Program-made: the position numbers and the translations under genes
Shown here: positions 33,901 to 42,922 of the stretch, in pieces
How the letters are laid out: each line of letters begins with the position of its first letter
Numbering within the stretch: position 1 is the stretch's first letter
Origin: Rariloculus sp965263005
GTDB lineage: Bacteria > Pseudomonadota > Gammaproteobacteria > Steroidobacterales > Rariloculaceae
Assembly (NCBI RefSeq): GCF_965263005.1
Contig: NZ_OZ253579.1
Coordinates: 992,001-1,056,000 of the forward strand
Reading direction: 5' to 3'
Length of the DNA: 64,000 bases
The notes under the pieces: model-generated
Told to the model about the DNA's origin: nothing
Seen by the model: the letters and a program-made list of their open reading frames with translations, nothing else
Databases searched by the model: none

Positions 33901-34641
33901 TCAATCTGTGCGTTGTAGAAGGGCGATGTAAATGGGCCTTGGACCATCGGAATCGAAATACTGTTTCACCTCCCAACCAGTACCCTGTGAGATTCCTTCC
34001 ATCTCGGCCTTCGATACCATGAGGTAGTCAAACCAAGGCGTCGCTAACGTTTTGTACCGGCCTCTTAAACGGATTTGTCCGCTCATCCGTCCCTTCGCCC
34101 GATTGCTTGCCAGATAGCCCAGATGATCAGGATCATCTGTCTGATAGACATCAAGGCTTTCTGCGATGATTCTGGCGCCTGGCACGGTGAAGTTCTTGAA
34201 TCGACGAAGAAGCCAGCGTGCTTTGGTCCAATTCTCGAACAAGCCGAAGTTGTTACCCAACATCAAGACGGTATCGAATTTACCCAGCCCGCTGGAAAGC
34301 TCGGTGATCGAAAGCGCCTGTGCTTGTCGGAGGCCACGGAGCCTGGCTGTCTTGAGTGCCAACGAAGAAATATCGACTCCGACAACGTCATGTCCTTTCT
34401 GTTGAAGATTTAGAGCATGACGCCCAGCGTTGCATCCGATGTCGAGAACTCTCCCCTTCGCCTGCTTGATCGCCGCCTTCTCGTGTCTTGGCCACTTTGG
34501 AAACTCGGAGAGGTATACCTCCGGACCGCCGGAAAGAGCAATGTGGCCATCCGACCGTTCCATGATCTCGAACGCCGGTGTGCCATGATAGTGGTCCCAA
34601 ACAGCCTGGCCATAGGCGTCCTGGCTCTTGGTAAGACGCAT
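33901..34641 (-). CDS. class I SAM-dependent methyltransferase
   Basis: 246 residues. The SAM-binding motif I is VLDIGCNAGRHALNL, with the acidic end of strand 2 at VVGVDIS and motif IV-like DTVLMLGNNFGLF. The remainder (VPGARIIAESLDVYQTDD) continues the Rossmann core. Substrate unknown; no target-recognition or DNA-methylase (N/DPPY) motif is present, so it is more likely a small-molecule or protein methylase than a restriction partner. It lies between the two repeat copies (A1/B1 and A2/B2). Confidence 0.88.
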   Translation of the reverse strand: MRLTKSQDAYGQAVWDHYHGTPAFEIMERSDGHIALSGGPEVYLSEFPKWPRHEKAAIKQAKGRVLDIGCNAGRHALNLQQKGHDVVGVDISSLALKTARLRGLRQAQALSITELSSGLGKFDTVLMLGNNFGLFENWTKARWLLRRFKNFTVPGARIIAESLDVYQTDDPDHLGYLASNRAKGRMSGQIRLRGRYKTLATPWFDYLMVSKAEMEGISQGTGWEVKQYFDSDGPRPIYIALLQRTD

Positions 34642-34645
34642 GGTC

Positions 34646-34747
34646 CCTCCATTTTTTCAGTCAAGCGAAAGGCTTTTTCTGGCGTGCGGATTCGCCGCCA
34701 ACCAGTATGCTAGCACCATACAAACCTTGTACATGGTCGACTCCGAC
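34646..34747. repeat. repeat A-B, copy 2 (intact unit)
   Basis: A (34646-34717) and B (34720-34747) stand together here, between the methyltransferase start and the 3' end of the choice-of-anchor gene. The minus strand shows a hairpin (tggcg ... cgcca) equivalent to that in copy 1. This is the reference form showing that copy 1 has been split. Confidence 0.85.
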
Positions 34748-34752
34748 ACTCG

Positions 34753-36096
34753 CTACTGCATCGAAAGAATGAACAGACCACTATTTATGTCGCTGACGAT
34801 AATGGTCCCTGATGGCAAGTAGGGGTATACGCTCCAGGCGCCTTCAAAACCATCGCCGTCGCTATCGGGAAAGGTATCGAAAAAAGCGATCTCCTCCAAC
34901 TCCCGGTTTGCCAGATCGCCAAACTCCAGGATTCTCAAACCGGATCTGTAATTGGCTTCGAACACACGGTTGCCCAGCACGTACAGATTGTGATCGGTTG
35001 CGAGCGTGCCCAGGGAATACGGAAAGACGTACACCGGAGCGTCCAGGTCCGATACATCGATAACGTGCGTGCGTGTAGATAAATCGAAAGTGGATTCGTC
35101 CAGTTCATCCCCCAACAAGAAGAACCGGTGATCCTCTGTGAGCCATCCCTGATGGACGTAAGCAAGTTGTGGATACCTCGTCGACGAAAGGCTTAGCGGG
35201 GCGAATTTGTCGGTGACATCGACCACCTCGACATGATCTTCATTGGAGCTGATGCAAATCTCGCGCTCGAGATGATCTTCATCGGGTCCCTGGTAGACGA
35301 CGCACTGGGTGTCATGCGTGCCGACCGCGGAGTGACATCCCGAAAACAGCGGATTGTTCGGTGTGCGGATGTCGACGATGTGCAAACCGCGTCCGCAGGT
35401 ATTCGTTCCAACTGCGTAGGCGAAGCCCGTATCCTCGTTGATCGCCAGGTTATGCGCATTGTGGAAGTCGCCGTAGACAACGTCGGCGGAAAACGTCTGA
35501 GGCGCCGACAGCCCCCGCAAGCGCCTCAGATCGAATACTTGCATACCATGCGCGCCGGTATTGTCGGCGACAATGTACGCATGGTCTCGATAGACCTTGA
35601 TGTCCCGCCAGGTGGACTCGCCGGTGTGCGTGGGCAACCGTCCCAGGAAGACCGGGTTTTCCGGGTTGGAGATGTCAACGAAGGCAACGCCGTTGGTCAT
35701 CCCCATCAGCGCATATTCGTTACCGGTCTGCGCATCGGACCAGCCCCAGATGTCGTTGCCGCCGGTTCCGCCCATCGTGTCGAGCGTTACCCGATTGCCT
35801 AACGAGATGCCGGAACATGGGAATCCGTCGGCGCTGCCGTTGGTACAGTTCGCCGGGCCGGAGCCGACTGGCTGGACTGGCGGCGGTGGCTCGACTGGCG
35901 GCGGTGGCGGGGGTGGCGGCGGCGAAATTGCGACGGGAGGCGAATTCGTAGCGGGCGGAGGGTCGTTCCCTCCACCCCCGCACCCACCCGCGACCACGGC
36001 CCAAACTGTCACCGCGGCGACCGGAATCGCTGTTCTGGTCTTTATCCTGCGGACCTCGTGTCCTGGCACTGAAACGAGTGTATCGGGTCCATCCAA
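34753..36096 (-). CDS. choice-of-anchor B / LVIVD-repeat lipoprotein
   Basis: Up to 447 residues; the furthest in-frame start is a TTG and the true start may be a few codons later. A hydrophobic segment ends in VVAGGC, a lipobox. A long proline-rich linker follows (SPPPPPPPPPVEPPPP). The globular part has LVIVD-type repeats such as GVAFVDISNPENPVFLGRLP, GLHIVDIRTPNNPLFSG and THVIDVSDLDAPVYVFPY. It ends with EGAWSVYPYLPSGTIIVSD and GLFIL, typical of the choice-of-anchor B domain. Probably a surface beta-propeller. Function unknown. Confidence 0.85.
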   Translation of the reverse strand: MDGPDTLVSVPGHEVRRIKTRTAIPVAAVTVWAVVAGGCGGGGNDPPPATNSPPVAISPPPPPPPPPVEPPPPVQPVGSGPANCTNGSADGFPCSGISLGNRVTLDTMGGTGGNDIWGWSDAQTGNEYALMGMTNGVAFVDISNPENPVFLGRLPTHTGESTWRDIKVYRDHAYIVADNTGAHGMQVFDLRRLRGLSAPQTFSADVVYGDFHNAHNLAINEDTGFAYAVGTNTCGRGLHIVDIRTPNNPLFSGCHSAVGTHDTQCVVYQGPDEDHLEREICISSNEDHVEVVDVTDKFAPLSLSSTRYPQLAYVHQGWLTEDHRFFLLGDELDESTFDLSTRTHVIDVSDLDAPVYVFPYSLGTLATDHNLYVLGNRVFEANYRSGLRILEFGDLANRELEEIAFFDTFPDSDGDGFEGAWSVYPYLPSGTIIVSDINSGLFILSMQ

Positions 36097-36150
36097 GACA
36101 GACGCTATGTCACCATTCTGACAACGAGTGACTTTGGCAAATTAGCGAGT

Positions 36151-36804
36151 TCAATCAACCGCAAAACAATAAAACATGCCGGCGCCGCCGGTCGGAATCA
36201 GGTTTTCCATGGCACAGCCTTGTGACGGATGCGCGGCGTTCCATGGGTTGATTCCGGGATTACGTCCGAGGCGATCGGCGTGCCCGAGCATGGCCTGGGC
36301 GTCTGCGCTGCCGTCGGTCCAGTCGTTGCAGGTCAGTTCGTGTGCCGTGCCGTCCTCGTTGCTACCCGTCAGGACGTCGTGCACGAGTGCATCCTCGGGG
36401 CGCTGCACCTCGCCATCGACGAGGAAGAGGTAAGCCGGAGTGTCGCCGTTCTCATCGGTAGCTGTCTCGTTCGTGATGTTGTTTTCGCCGTGAAGCTGTT
36501 CGACATCCGCGGCGATCATGACGCCCGCGACGTTGTACCAGGGTCCATCGCCGGTGCGGTCTCGCGCATCGACTGTGCTCGTGCTCAAATAAGCCTGCCA
36601 GGTCTTTCCGCCCATGCCGGCTGCTTCGGCCAATGCCTGGCAATGGGCATCGGCCCCAGCGAGCCCGCCGAGGTCGCCGCCGGAGCCCGGATTCTCGCTG
36701 GTGACGAAGAAGCTCGCATTGTCGGCCGGGCCCTGCGCGAGCGACAAGCTTGCCACTAAAGCCGTGCCGATACCGATCCCGATATGACGATAGAGTTTTT
36801 GCAT
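36151..36804 (-). CDS. secreted DUF1554/Lsa25-like protein
   Basis: 217 residues with signal peptide (GIGIGTALVASLSLAQ); AAGGAGC precedes the ATG. The mature protein has the pattern FFVTSENPGSGGDLGGLAGA, then DAHCQALAEAAG, a later TCNDWTDGS and MFYCFAVD. It resembles DUF1554/Lsa25-type lectin-like domains known from Leptospira and other bacteria, in which conserved Cys form disulfides. It likely acts outside the inner membrane. Role unknown. It forms a pair with the choice-of-anchor lipoprotein on the same strand, 54 bases apart. Confidence 0.7.
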   Translation of the reverse strand: MQKLYRHIGIGIGTALVASLSLAQGPADNASFFVTSENPGSGGDLGGLAGADAHCQALAEAAGMGGKTWQAYLSTSTVDARDRTGDGPWYNVAGVMIAADVEQLHGENNITNETATDENGDTPAYLFLVDGEVQRPEDALVHDVLTGSNEDGTAHELTCNDWTDGSADAQAMLGHADRLGRNPGINPWNAAHPSQGCAMENLIPTGGAGMFYCFAVD

Positions 36805-37084
36805 CGAAGTGCTCCTTGTTGTTCTCGACGCCTAGTATAGGTTGTTCCCGTCGGTAGCGCCGCTCATCAGGCAAAAACACCGCACGACATATTTTTCTGG
36901 AAATACCCATACGCCATGCCCTATCGCGTGCGAACTGCGGTTGGCAGAATACTCTTCTGGGACCGGCTGTTCCGGCAGCGAGCACTCCGTCAATGAATAT
37001 GCACGAAACCGAAGCACAACGCCGAGAGGCGGGCTCCCGGGGAATGCCCGGGAAATGCCCAGGGAAGGCCCGAGGAATGATTGA

Positions 37085-37918
37085 GTGAAGATCGGCATCC
37101 TGCATCCTGGGGACATGGGGGCGTCCGTCGGTGACTCCGCCAGGATGGCCGGGAATGAGGTCTACTGGCTGTCGGAGCAGCGTTCGGCGAAAACACGGGA
37201 ACGTGCGGCGCGTGCACAGTTGATCGAGTGCGCGCGGCTGGACGACCTGGCTTCAATATGTGAGCTGCTCGTCAGCGTGTGCCCGCCGGAGGCCAGCAAC
37301 ACGCTGGCGGCGACCGTGCTTGCGAGCGGTTTTCGCGGCGTGTTTGTTGAAGCCAACGCCATTTCTCCTCAGCGCAGCCGGGCGATCGGGGCGACGTTCG
37401 AAGACTCCGGGATCGAGTACGTGGATGGCGGCATCGTTGGACCGCCGGCATGGCAGGCGGGCTCCACGCGCCTGTACCTGTCGGGCGCCGCGGGCGAGAT
37501 GATGGCAAGTGTCTTCGCCGGTGGCGTGCTTGAGCTGCGCTTTATCGACGCGCACATTGGTTCTGCATCAGCGATGAAGATGTGTTACGCCGCCTTTACG
37601 AAGGGCTCTACCGCCGTGGTTGCCGAAGTGCTGGCCGCTGCCGCGCACTTCGGCGTTGCGGACTTCCTCACATCCGAATGGGGAGGCGATGCGATGCACA
37701 AACGGGTCAACAGCGTGCGCCGCATTGCGGGCCGTGCCTGGCGGTGGGAGTCGGAAATGCACGAGATCGCGGATACGTTGGCCTCCGCGGGACTTCCCGA
37801 TGGCATACACCGTGCCGCGGCCGATCTTTATTCGCGGCTGGCATCCTACAAGGACTGCACGGAGTTGCCCGAGTGGGAGGCGCTCCTGGCGTCGCTGCTG
37901 AAGCGGACAGAACCGTAA
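37085..37918 (+). CDS. NAD(P)-dependent oxidoreductase, 6-phosphogluconate dehydrogenase-like with DUF1932 domain
   Basis: 277 residues from a GTG at 37085 (GAGG at 37072-37075). The N-terminal Rossmann motif MKIGILHPGDMGASVGDSAR is a variant of GxGxMG. The C-terminal helix bundle begins SASAMKMCYAAFTKGSTAVV, the DUF1932 signature, with its Lys at the catalytic place of beta-hydroxyacid dehydrogenases. The enzyme probably oxidises a hydroxy-acid or reduces a ketone in a catabolic route with the FAH-family enzyme that starts 13 bases downstream. Confidence 0.85.
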   Translation: MKIGILHPGDMGASVGDSARMAGNEVYWLSEQRSAKTRERAARAQLIECARLDDLASICELLVSVCPPEASNTLAATVLASGFRGVFVEANAISPQRSRAIGATFEDSGIEYVDGGIVGPPAWQAGSTRLYLSGAAGEMMASVFAGGVLELRFIDAHIGSASAMKMCYAAFTKGSTAVVAEVLAAAAHFGVADFLTSEWGGDAMHKRVNSVRRIAGRAWRWESEMHEIADTLASAGLPDGIHRAAADLYSRLASYKDCTELPEWEALLASLLKRTEP

Positions 37919-37931
37919 CAGGGCGCCCGCG

Positions 37932-39188
37932 ATGAAGCTTGGCCTGATATCCGTCGATGGCGCGCCCACGCTGATTGCCGCGCTCGACGACGGGCTGGCC
38001 GGGTCGCAGAACGATTGGTCGGCGATAACGGTCCGCGACTTGCTGGCGGGCAGCGAGTTGGCCCCGCCGGCCGGCATGATCGATCTGATAAACGGCGCCG
38101 ATAGGTTCCTGCCGGCTTTGCAGGTCGCTCTGGATCGCTCCCGGAGCGATGCTGTTGGCCGGTCAATAGAAGAAGATCAAAGCACAATCGGAGAAGTTAG
38201 AAGCATGTACGCAGACGATCGACCCACAATCGGTGACGCTCAAAGCGCGTATGGAGACGATCGGCGCACGATCGGAGAAGTAAGGAGCACGAACGCAGAC
38301 GATCGATCCATAATCGGCGAAGCTCAAAGCACGTACCGAGATGATCAGCACACGATCGGCGAAGTTAAACGCATGTACGCACGCGATCGGCGCACGATCG
38401 GAGTAGTCGACCTGAAGGCGGCCGATTGGCTGCCACCGCAGCCCGATCCGCGCAAGATTCTTGGCGTGGCGTTCAATAACAGGCGGATTCGCAACGACGT
38501 TCACGTGGACCCGGGCGTTCCGAACTTTTTCCTCAAATCCGCAAGTTGCCTGATTGGACACCGCCAATCCGTCATCATTCGATCGAATTACGGCAACACG
38601 ATCCCGGAACCGGAACTCTGCGTGATCATCGGGAAGCAGGCAAAGGACGTTGCGCCCGCAAACGCCCTCGAGCACGTCTTCGGTTATTCCATCCTCGATG
38701 ACATCACCTCGCACGGGATGAAGTTCTCGATGGACTCGGTGGCGACCACGCGCGCTCCCGAACTCATGCGCCCGGAATATCTGGCCTGGCGCCGGCCGAG
38801 AAGCGAGGACGACACCGACCTGTTCTTCGTGTATCACACTCGCTCCAAGAACTGCGACACCTTCGGGCCGATGGGGCCGTGGATCACGACGCGCGACGAA
38901 ATAGGCGACCCCGGCAACATGCGGTTGCGCGCCTGGTGCGACGGCGAATTGTTTTCGGATGACACGACGGCGCGTTACACGTTTTCGGTCGCGGAACTGA
39001 TCGCCGAGGCCTCGAAGTTCTTCACGCTGGAACCCGGAGACATCATTTCGTGCGGCACGGCCGCAAAGGGCACCGAGAAATTCAAGCACGCACATCGTTC
39101 CGTGCTGCTGCAGGAACGTGAATGCCGCATCGACATCGAGTTGGAAGGGCTTGGAACGCTGACACACTTCGTCAGGCATGAGCCATGA
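37932..39188 (+). CDS. fumarylacetoacetate hydrolase-family enzyme with inserted 14-residue tandem repeats
   Basis: 418 residues, longer than usual (about 330) because residues 81-164 are six tandem 14-residue repeats (consensus DDRxTIGEVxSxYA) placed between a small N-terminal domain and the catalytic domain. The catalytic part has PDPRKILGVAFNN, metal-binding Glu residues in IPEPELCVIIGK and Asp in FGYSILDDITSHG, and the late PGDIISCGTAAKG loop. The family hydrolyses or decarboxylates acylpyruvates. The gene follows the DUF1932 dehydrogenase and precedes a TonB receptor, suggesting one catabolic locus. The repeat does not touch the active site, so activity may be kept. Confidence 0.88.
   Translation: MKLGLISVDGAPTLIAALDDGLAGSQNDWSAITVRDLLAGSELAPPAGMIDLINGADRFLPALQVALDRSRSDAVGRSIEEDQSTIGEVRSMYADDRPTIGDAQSAYGDDRRTIGEVRSTNADDRSIIGEAQSTYRDDQHTIGEVKRMYARDRRTIGVVDLKAADWLPPQPDPRKILGVAFNNRRIRNDVHVDPGVPNFFLKSASCLIGHRQSVIIRSNYGNTIPEPELCVIIGKQAKDVAPANALEHVFGYSILDDITSHGMKFSMDSVATTRAPELMRPEYLAWRRPRSEDDTDLFFVYHTRSKNCDTFGPMGPWITTRDEIGDPGNMRLRAWCDGELFSDDTTARYTFSVAELIAEASKFFTLEPGDIISCGTAAKGTEKFKHAHRSVLLQERECRIDIELEGLGTLTHFVRHEP
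38172..38423 (+). repeat. 42-bp in-frame tandem repeat, six copies
   Basis: The unit of 42 bases recurs from 38172 (38172, 38214, 38256, 38298, 38340, 38382), the last copy degenerate. Each encodes 14 residues rich in Asp, Arg, Thr-Ile-Gly-Glu. Copies differ at the DNA level, alternating between GEV and GDA/GEA types, which suggests expansion by a two-unit step (84 bp) followed by drift. Confidence 0.9.
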
Positions 39189-39394
39189 GTAACTGAACTT
39201 CCACGGCCACGCCGTGAGCTTCGACGCCGCCGCATCCGAGTGCCGCGATCCGGTAGCGCCAGGCTTGCGGTCAGGCAAGCTATAATCCGCGGCCGTTCGA
39301 CGACAGACCTCAACATCACGGAGGACTCAAGCGCGCCGGGGCGGCTTCGTGCGCACAAACCTCGTCCGTCCCGGCTGGCTTACCGAGCGCCGCC

Positions 39395-42205
39395 ATGAAC
39401 AAATACACATTCCGAATGCCGGTCAGGCGCCTGCGTTTGTCCGTGACTCCATCGTCGCGATCATGGCTGCCCGCCATGCTGGCCGCGCTCGCCGCCGGTT
39501 TCGGCACCGGCCCTGCCGTCCTGGCACAGCCCGGCAGCGAAGGTGCCGGAGACGGCGCCGACGGCCCGAACGACACCGACGCCGGCCAGATACTGGAGGA
39601 GGTGGTGACGATAGGTACCCGGCGCGCGCAGCGCGCGGCGACCGAGACCCCGGTGCCGGTGGACGTCTTCAGCCTGGAAGAGATCGAGAGCGTCAATTCG
39701 TCTGACCTGGTGGACGTGATAAACACCATCGTGCCGTCGTTCAACGTCGCGCGCCAACCGATCTCCGACGGCGCCACATTCGTGCGTCCCACCAGCCTGC
39801 GTGGGCTGGATTCCCATCACACGCTCGTGCTGATCAACGGCAGGCGCCGCCATCGCGCGGCCCTGGTACAACTTGGCGGCTTCGGTGCGCACGGCCCGGA
39901 TATCGGCAATATCCCCACTATCGCCCTGCAATCCGTGGAAGTGCTCCGCGACGGCGCCGCCGCCCAGTACGGCTCCGACGCTATCGCGGGCGTGATCAAC
40001 TTCAACCTGAAATCGGACGACTCGGGCTTCGATCTGGTCACCAGGCTGGGCGGATATACGGAGGGCGACGGTGAGGAGGCCACGATCGAGGCCAACGCGG
40101 GCTTTCCGCTCGGCGACGGCGGCTTCATCAACGTCAGCGGCCAGTACTCCGATACACAGCCGACGAACCGTTCCCAGCCTTACGACCTTACGATCGGCAG
40201 CTCCGGGCAGACGCCGCTGGAAGCGACGCGCAACCAGCTCACGGTGGACGGCGTCAGCTACTACGGACCGGACGCCTTCACCTACACCTACGCACCGGAC
40301 GGGACCATCGTGCAGATCCTGCCCGGCAGCGATGGAATACCCGACGACCTCGACACCCGCTTCGCCGGCAACTTCAGCAGCGTCGGCGGTCCGCGCGACT
40401 TCGAAAGTCCGGCACAGATCTGGGGCCAACCAAGACGTGACCAGGCCCTGCTGATGGTCAACGCTGCTCTGCCGCTCGCAGCCGCCGTCGAACTGTACGG
40501 ATACGGCAACTATGCCGACAGGGACCAGGCCGGGGGCTTCTTCTACCGCCGCCCCGGAGTGAGTCAGTTGCTGCCGCTACGGCTCGAGGACGGCTCCATC
40601 TATGATCCGCGCACGAGCCTGTATCCATCCGGTTTCACGCCATTTTTCTCCGCCGCCGCATCGGACTACAGCATCGCGCTCGGAATGCGCGGCGAATTCG
40701 GCCGCGGGCCGACCTACGACGTGTCGTTGAGCTATGGCAACCACGAGTTGCGCTATCGACTCGAAAACACGTTGAACCCTTCCCTGGGCCCGGCGACACC
40801 CACGGCGTTTCGGCCCGGCGACCTGGTCAGCGACGAATTCGCCGCCGGCGCCGACTTTACCTGGCCCCTGGACGTTGGTCTGGCGAGCCCCCTGCACCTC
40901 GCCTTCGGCTTCGAGTACCGGGAGGAGGGATACGCGATCAAGGCAGGCGACAACGCGTCTTCAGCCGTCGGGCCGTTCGCGATGTCCGATCCCTACAACT
41001 TCGAGATCACCCGGGCGGAGGTCGACGCCGATCCGAACGATCCCCTGACCGTCATCGAATGCCGGATTCCGGGCTTCCGGACCGTGGGCTCTCTTTGCCC
41101 GGCCGGCGACCCCATCCACAACGTGGTCCCCGTCGGCTCAAACGGATTTCCCGGCTACTCCCGTCAGTTCACCTCCGACCTGGTGCGCGACAGTTACGCG
41201 GGCTACATCGACGTGGAATGGGACGTGAACCCCGACTGGCTCGTGAACGCCGCCGCCCGTTTCGAGAGCTTCTCGGATTTCGGGCGGGTCGCCATCGGCA
41301 AGCTGGCGATGCGCTATCGGGCGACCGACCGTCTCAATCTGCGCGGTTCCGCCGGCACGGGCTTTCGCGCCCCCACTCCCGGCCAGATTTCCACGACCAA
41401 CGTCTCCACGCGCGTCAACGAGCGTGGGCTGCCCGTGGCCGAGGGCATCTTTCCGCCGGGGAATCCGGCCGCCACACTGTTCGGCGCGCAACCGCTCGAC
41501 GCTGAGGACTCGCGCTCCGTCACTCTCGGCCTGGCCATGGAACCGCTGGACGGTCTGTCCGTGACGCTGGACTACTATCGGATCGAGCTTGCAGACCGCA
41601 TTGTATTGTCGTCGCAATACGCCGTTGGGCCGGACGAAGTGAGGCACTTGGAGGCACTGGGCGTTCCGGGCGCAAATACCATCGCCCAGGTGAGATTCTT
41701 CACCAACGACGTGGATTCGCAGACCCGCGGCATCGACCTCGTTGCCACCTGGGACGCCGACTGGTTGGGGGGCAGCACCACGTTGCAAGCTGCCTTCAAC
41801 CGCAACATGACCAAACTGACCGAACGGGGCCGGTTCGTCGACGACGAGGCGGACCACGATTCGAGGTACGGCGCGCCGGCCACCCGGGGTGTAGTGTCCA
41901 TGCGGCAAGCCTGGAATCGCCTGGACCTGCTCGTACGCGGCAGCTATTTCGGCGACTACGCCAATGCCGCTACGGCGAGCCTGGACGAAATCCAGCGCTT
42001 CGGGAGCACGTTCCTCGTGGACGTCGAGGCGACCTGGGCGCTGGGAGACCGCTATCGCGTCAAGATTGGCGCCCACAACCTGTTCGATACCTATCCGGAC
42101 GCGGGAGAGTTCGAAGCGTGCTGCGGCCGCATCTACCGGAGCGATTCACTGATTCCATGGCAGGGCACATCGGTGTATCTGCAATTCGCGGCGTCGTGGT
42201 TCTGA
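39395..42205 (+). CDS. TonB-dependent receptor
   Basis: 936 residues. A long signal region (SWLPAMLAALAAGFGTGPAV, ending in LAQ) is followed by EEVVTIGTRRAQRA, the TonB-box area. The plug domain includes RGLDSHHTLVLINGRRRH and VEVLRDGAAAQYGSDAIAGV. The barrel has typical late motifs LRGSAGTGFRAPTPGQI and KIGAHNLFDTYPD, and the protein ends in Phe (LQFAASWF). It imports an unknown ligand. It starts 206 bases after the FAH-family gene on the same strand, so ligand uptake may feed those enzymes. Confidence 0.95.
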   Translation: MNKYTFRMPVRRLRLSVTPSSRSWLPAMLAALAAGFGTGPAVLAQPGSEGAGDGADGPNDTDAGQILEEVVTIGTRRAQRAATETPVPVDVFSLEEIESVNSSDLVDVINTIVPSFNVARQPISDGATFVRPTSLRGLDSHHTLVLINGRRRHRAALVQLGGFGAHGPDIGNIPTIALQSVEVLRDGAAAQYGSDAIAGVINFNLKSDDSGFDLVTRLGGYTEGDGEEATIEANAGFPLGDGGFINVSGQYSDTQPTNRSQPYDLTIGSSGQTPLEATRNQLTVDGVSYYGPDAFTYTYAPDGTIVQILPGSDGIPDDLDTRFAGNFSSVGGPRDFESPAQIWGQPRRDQALLMVNAALPLAAAVELYGYGNYADRDQAGGFFYRRPGVSQLLPLRLEDGSIYDPRTSLYPSGFTPFFSAAASDYSIALGMRGEFGRGPTYDVSLSYGNHELRYRLENTLNPSLGPATPTAFRPGDLVSDEFAAGADFTWPLDVGLASPLHLAFGFEYREEGYAIKAGDNASSAVGPFAMSDPYNFEITRAEVDADPNDPLTVIECRIPGFRTVGSLCPAGDPIHNVVPVGSNGFPGYSRQFTSDLVRDSYAGYIDVEWDVNPDWLVNAAARFESFSDFGRVAIGKLAMRYRATDRLNLRGSAGTGFRAPTPGQISTTNVSTRVNERGLPVAEGIFPPGNPAATLFGAQPLDAEDSRSVTLGLAMEPLDGLSVTLDYYRIELADRIVLSSQYAVGPDEVRHLEALGVPGANTIAQVRFFTNDVDSQTRGIDLVATWDADWLGGSTTLQAAFNRNMTKLTERGRFVDDEADHDSRYGAPATRGVVSMRQAWNRLDLLVRGSYFGDYANAATASLDEIQRFGSTFLVDVEATWALGDRYRVKIGAHNLFDTYPDAGEFEACCGRIYRSDSLIPWQGTSVYLQFAASWF

Positions 42206-42253
42206 GGGCGCGCCGGAATCTGGCGGCAGGCAGCGATCGGTTCGCGGTGGGCC

Positions 42254-42640
42254 TCAGGCGTTGGTATCGGAGAGCGCAGGATTGGGAAACAGGTTGGATT
42301 GATCCTCGTCTTCCCGGGGAACCAGGCAGGTGAAATCCTTTTCGACGAGTATTTTCAGGCTGGTGCCGTCGGGCAGCGGCTGCTCGCCGCATAGGGAGAC
42401 CTCGTCGGGCTGCTGCCAGAGATCGATCAGCGCGCGCGGCAGCACGACACTGACCCCGTGCCGGTCGTAGCCGGCTGCGATGGCGTCGGCAGCCTCGTCG
42501 GTCACCTTAAGGCGGTAAACGAGCCGGGCGCCGGGACCGAACTCGACGCTGTCTTCCACCTGGCCTGTGCCGGTGAGTTGCGCCAACTCGGCCTGAGAGA
42601 CGCGAAACCTGACTGAATTGCCGAGAATCCTGAGTTTCAT
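42254..42640 (-). CDS. DUF7009-family small protein
   Basis: 128 residues from the ATG at 42640. MKLRILGNSVRFRVSQAELA followed by QLTGTGQVEDSVEFGPGARL is the pattern of DUF7009 proteins. The C-terminal part has LVEKDFTCLVPREDEDQ with one Cys. No signal peptide; cytosolic. Function unknown. Confidence 0.7.
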   Translation of the reverse strand: MKLRILGNSVRFRVSQAELAQLTGTGQVEDSVEFGPGARLVYRLKVTDEAADAIAAGYDRHGVSVVLPRALIDLWQQPDEVSLCGEQPLPDGTSLKILVEKDFTCLVPREDEDQSNLFPNPALSDTNA

Positions 42641-42922
42641 GCGGGTTACACGTGAGCTTGATACTGGCGGGTGAAGTTCCGCCGCGCTGTCGCGGCGCCA
42701 GGGCCTCCGACTTACCGCCACAGTGTAGTCTACGGCTGACGAAGTTTACTTTGAATCGGGCCGGGCATGCACGGTTCGCAAGCAGCCGAGCTCGGCACGC
42801 ACAATGTCGCCGGAATCAGCGGATTTGGCGTTTTGCTCCCTCGTGGTCTTTCGCGAGCGCCGGCTCGCGCATAAACTCTCCGCGGCGATTTGCCAGCGAC
42901 ACCTCGGAAAGGAGAACAGCTT

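Noticed and set aside
33901..34641. Modification methylase of a restriction system
   Set aside because: No N/DPPY or Cys-methylase motifs and no restriction gene; a small-molecule methyltransferase is more likely.
32883..34747. Integron cassette array as a firm call
   Set aside because: Repeats lack the GTTRRRY core and no integrase is in view; kept only as a low-level hypothesis.
38172..38423. CRISPR array
   Set aside because: The repeats are contiguous with no spacers and are translated in frame within an enzyme gene.
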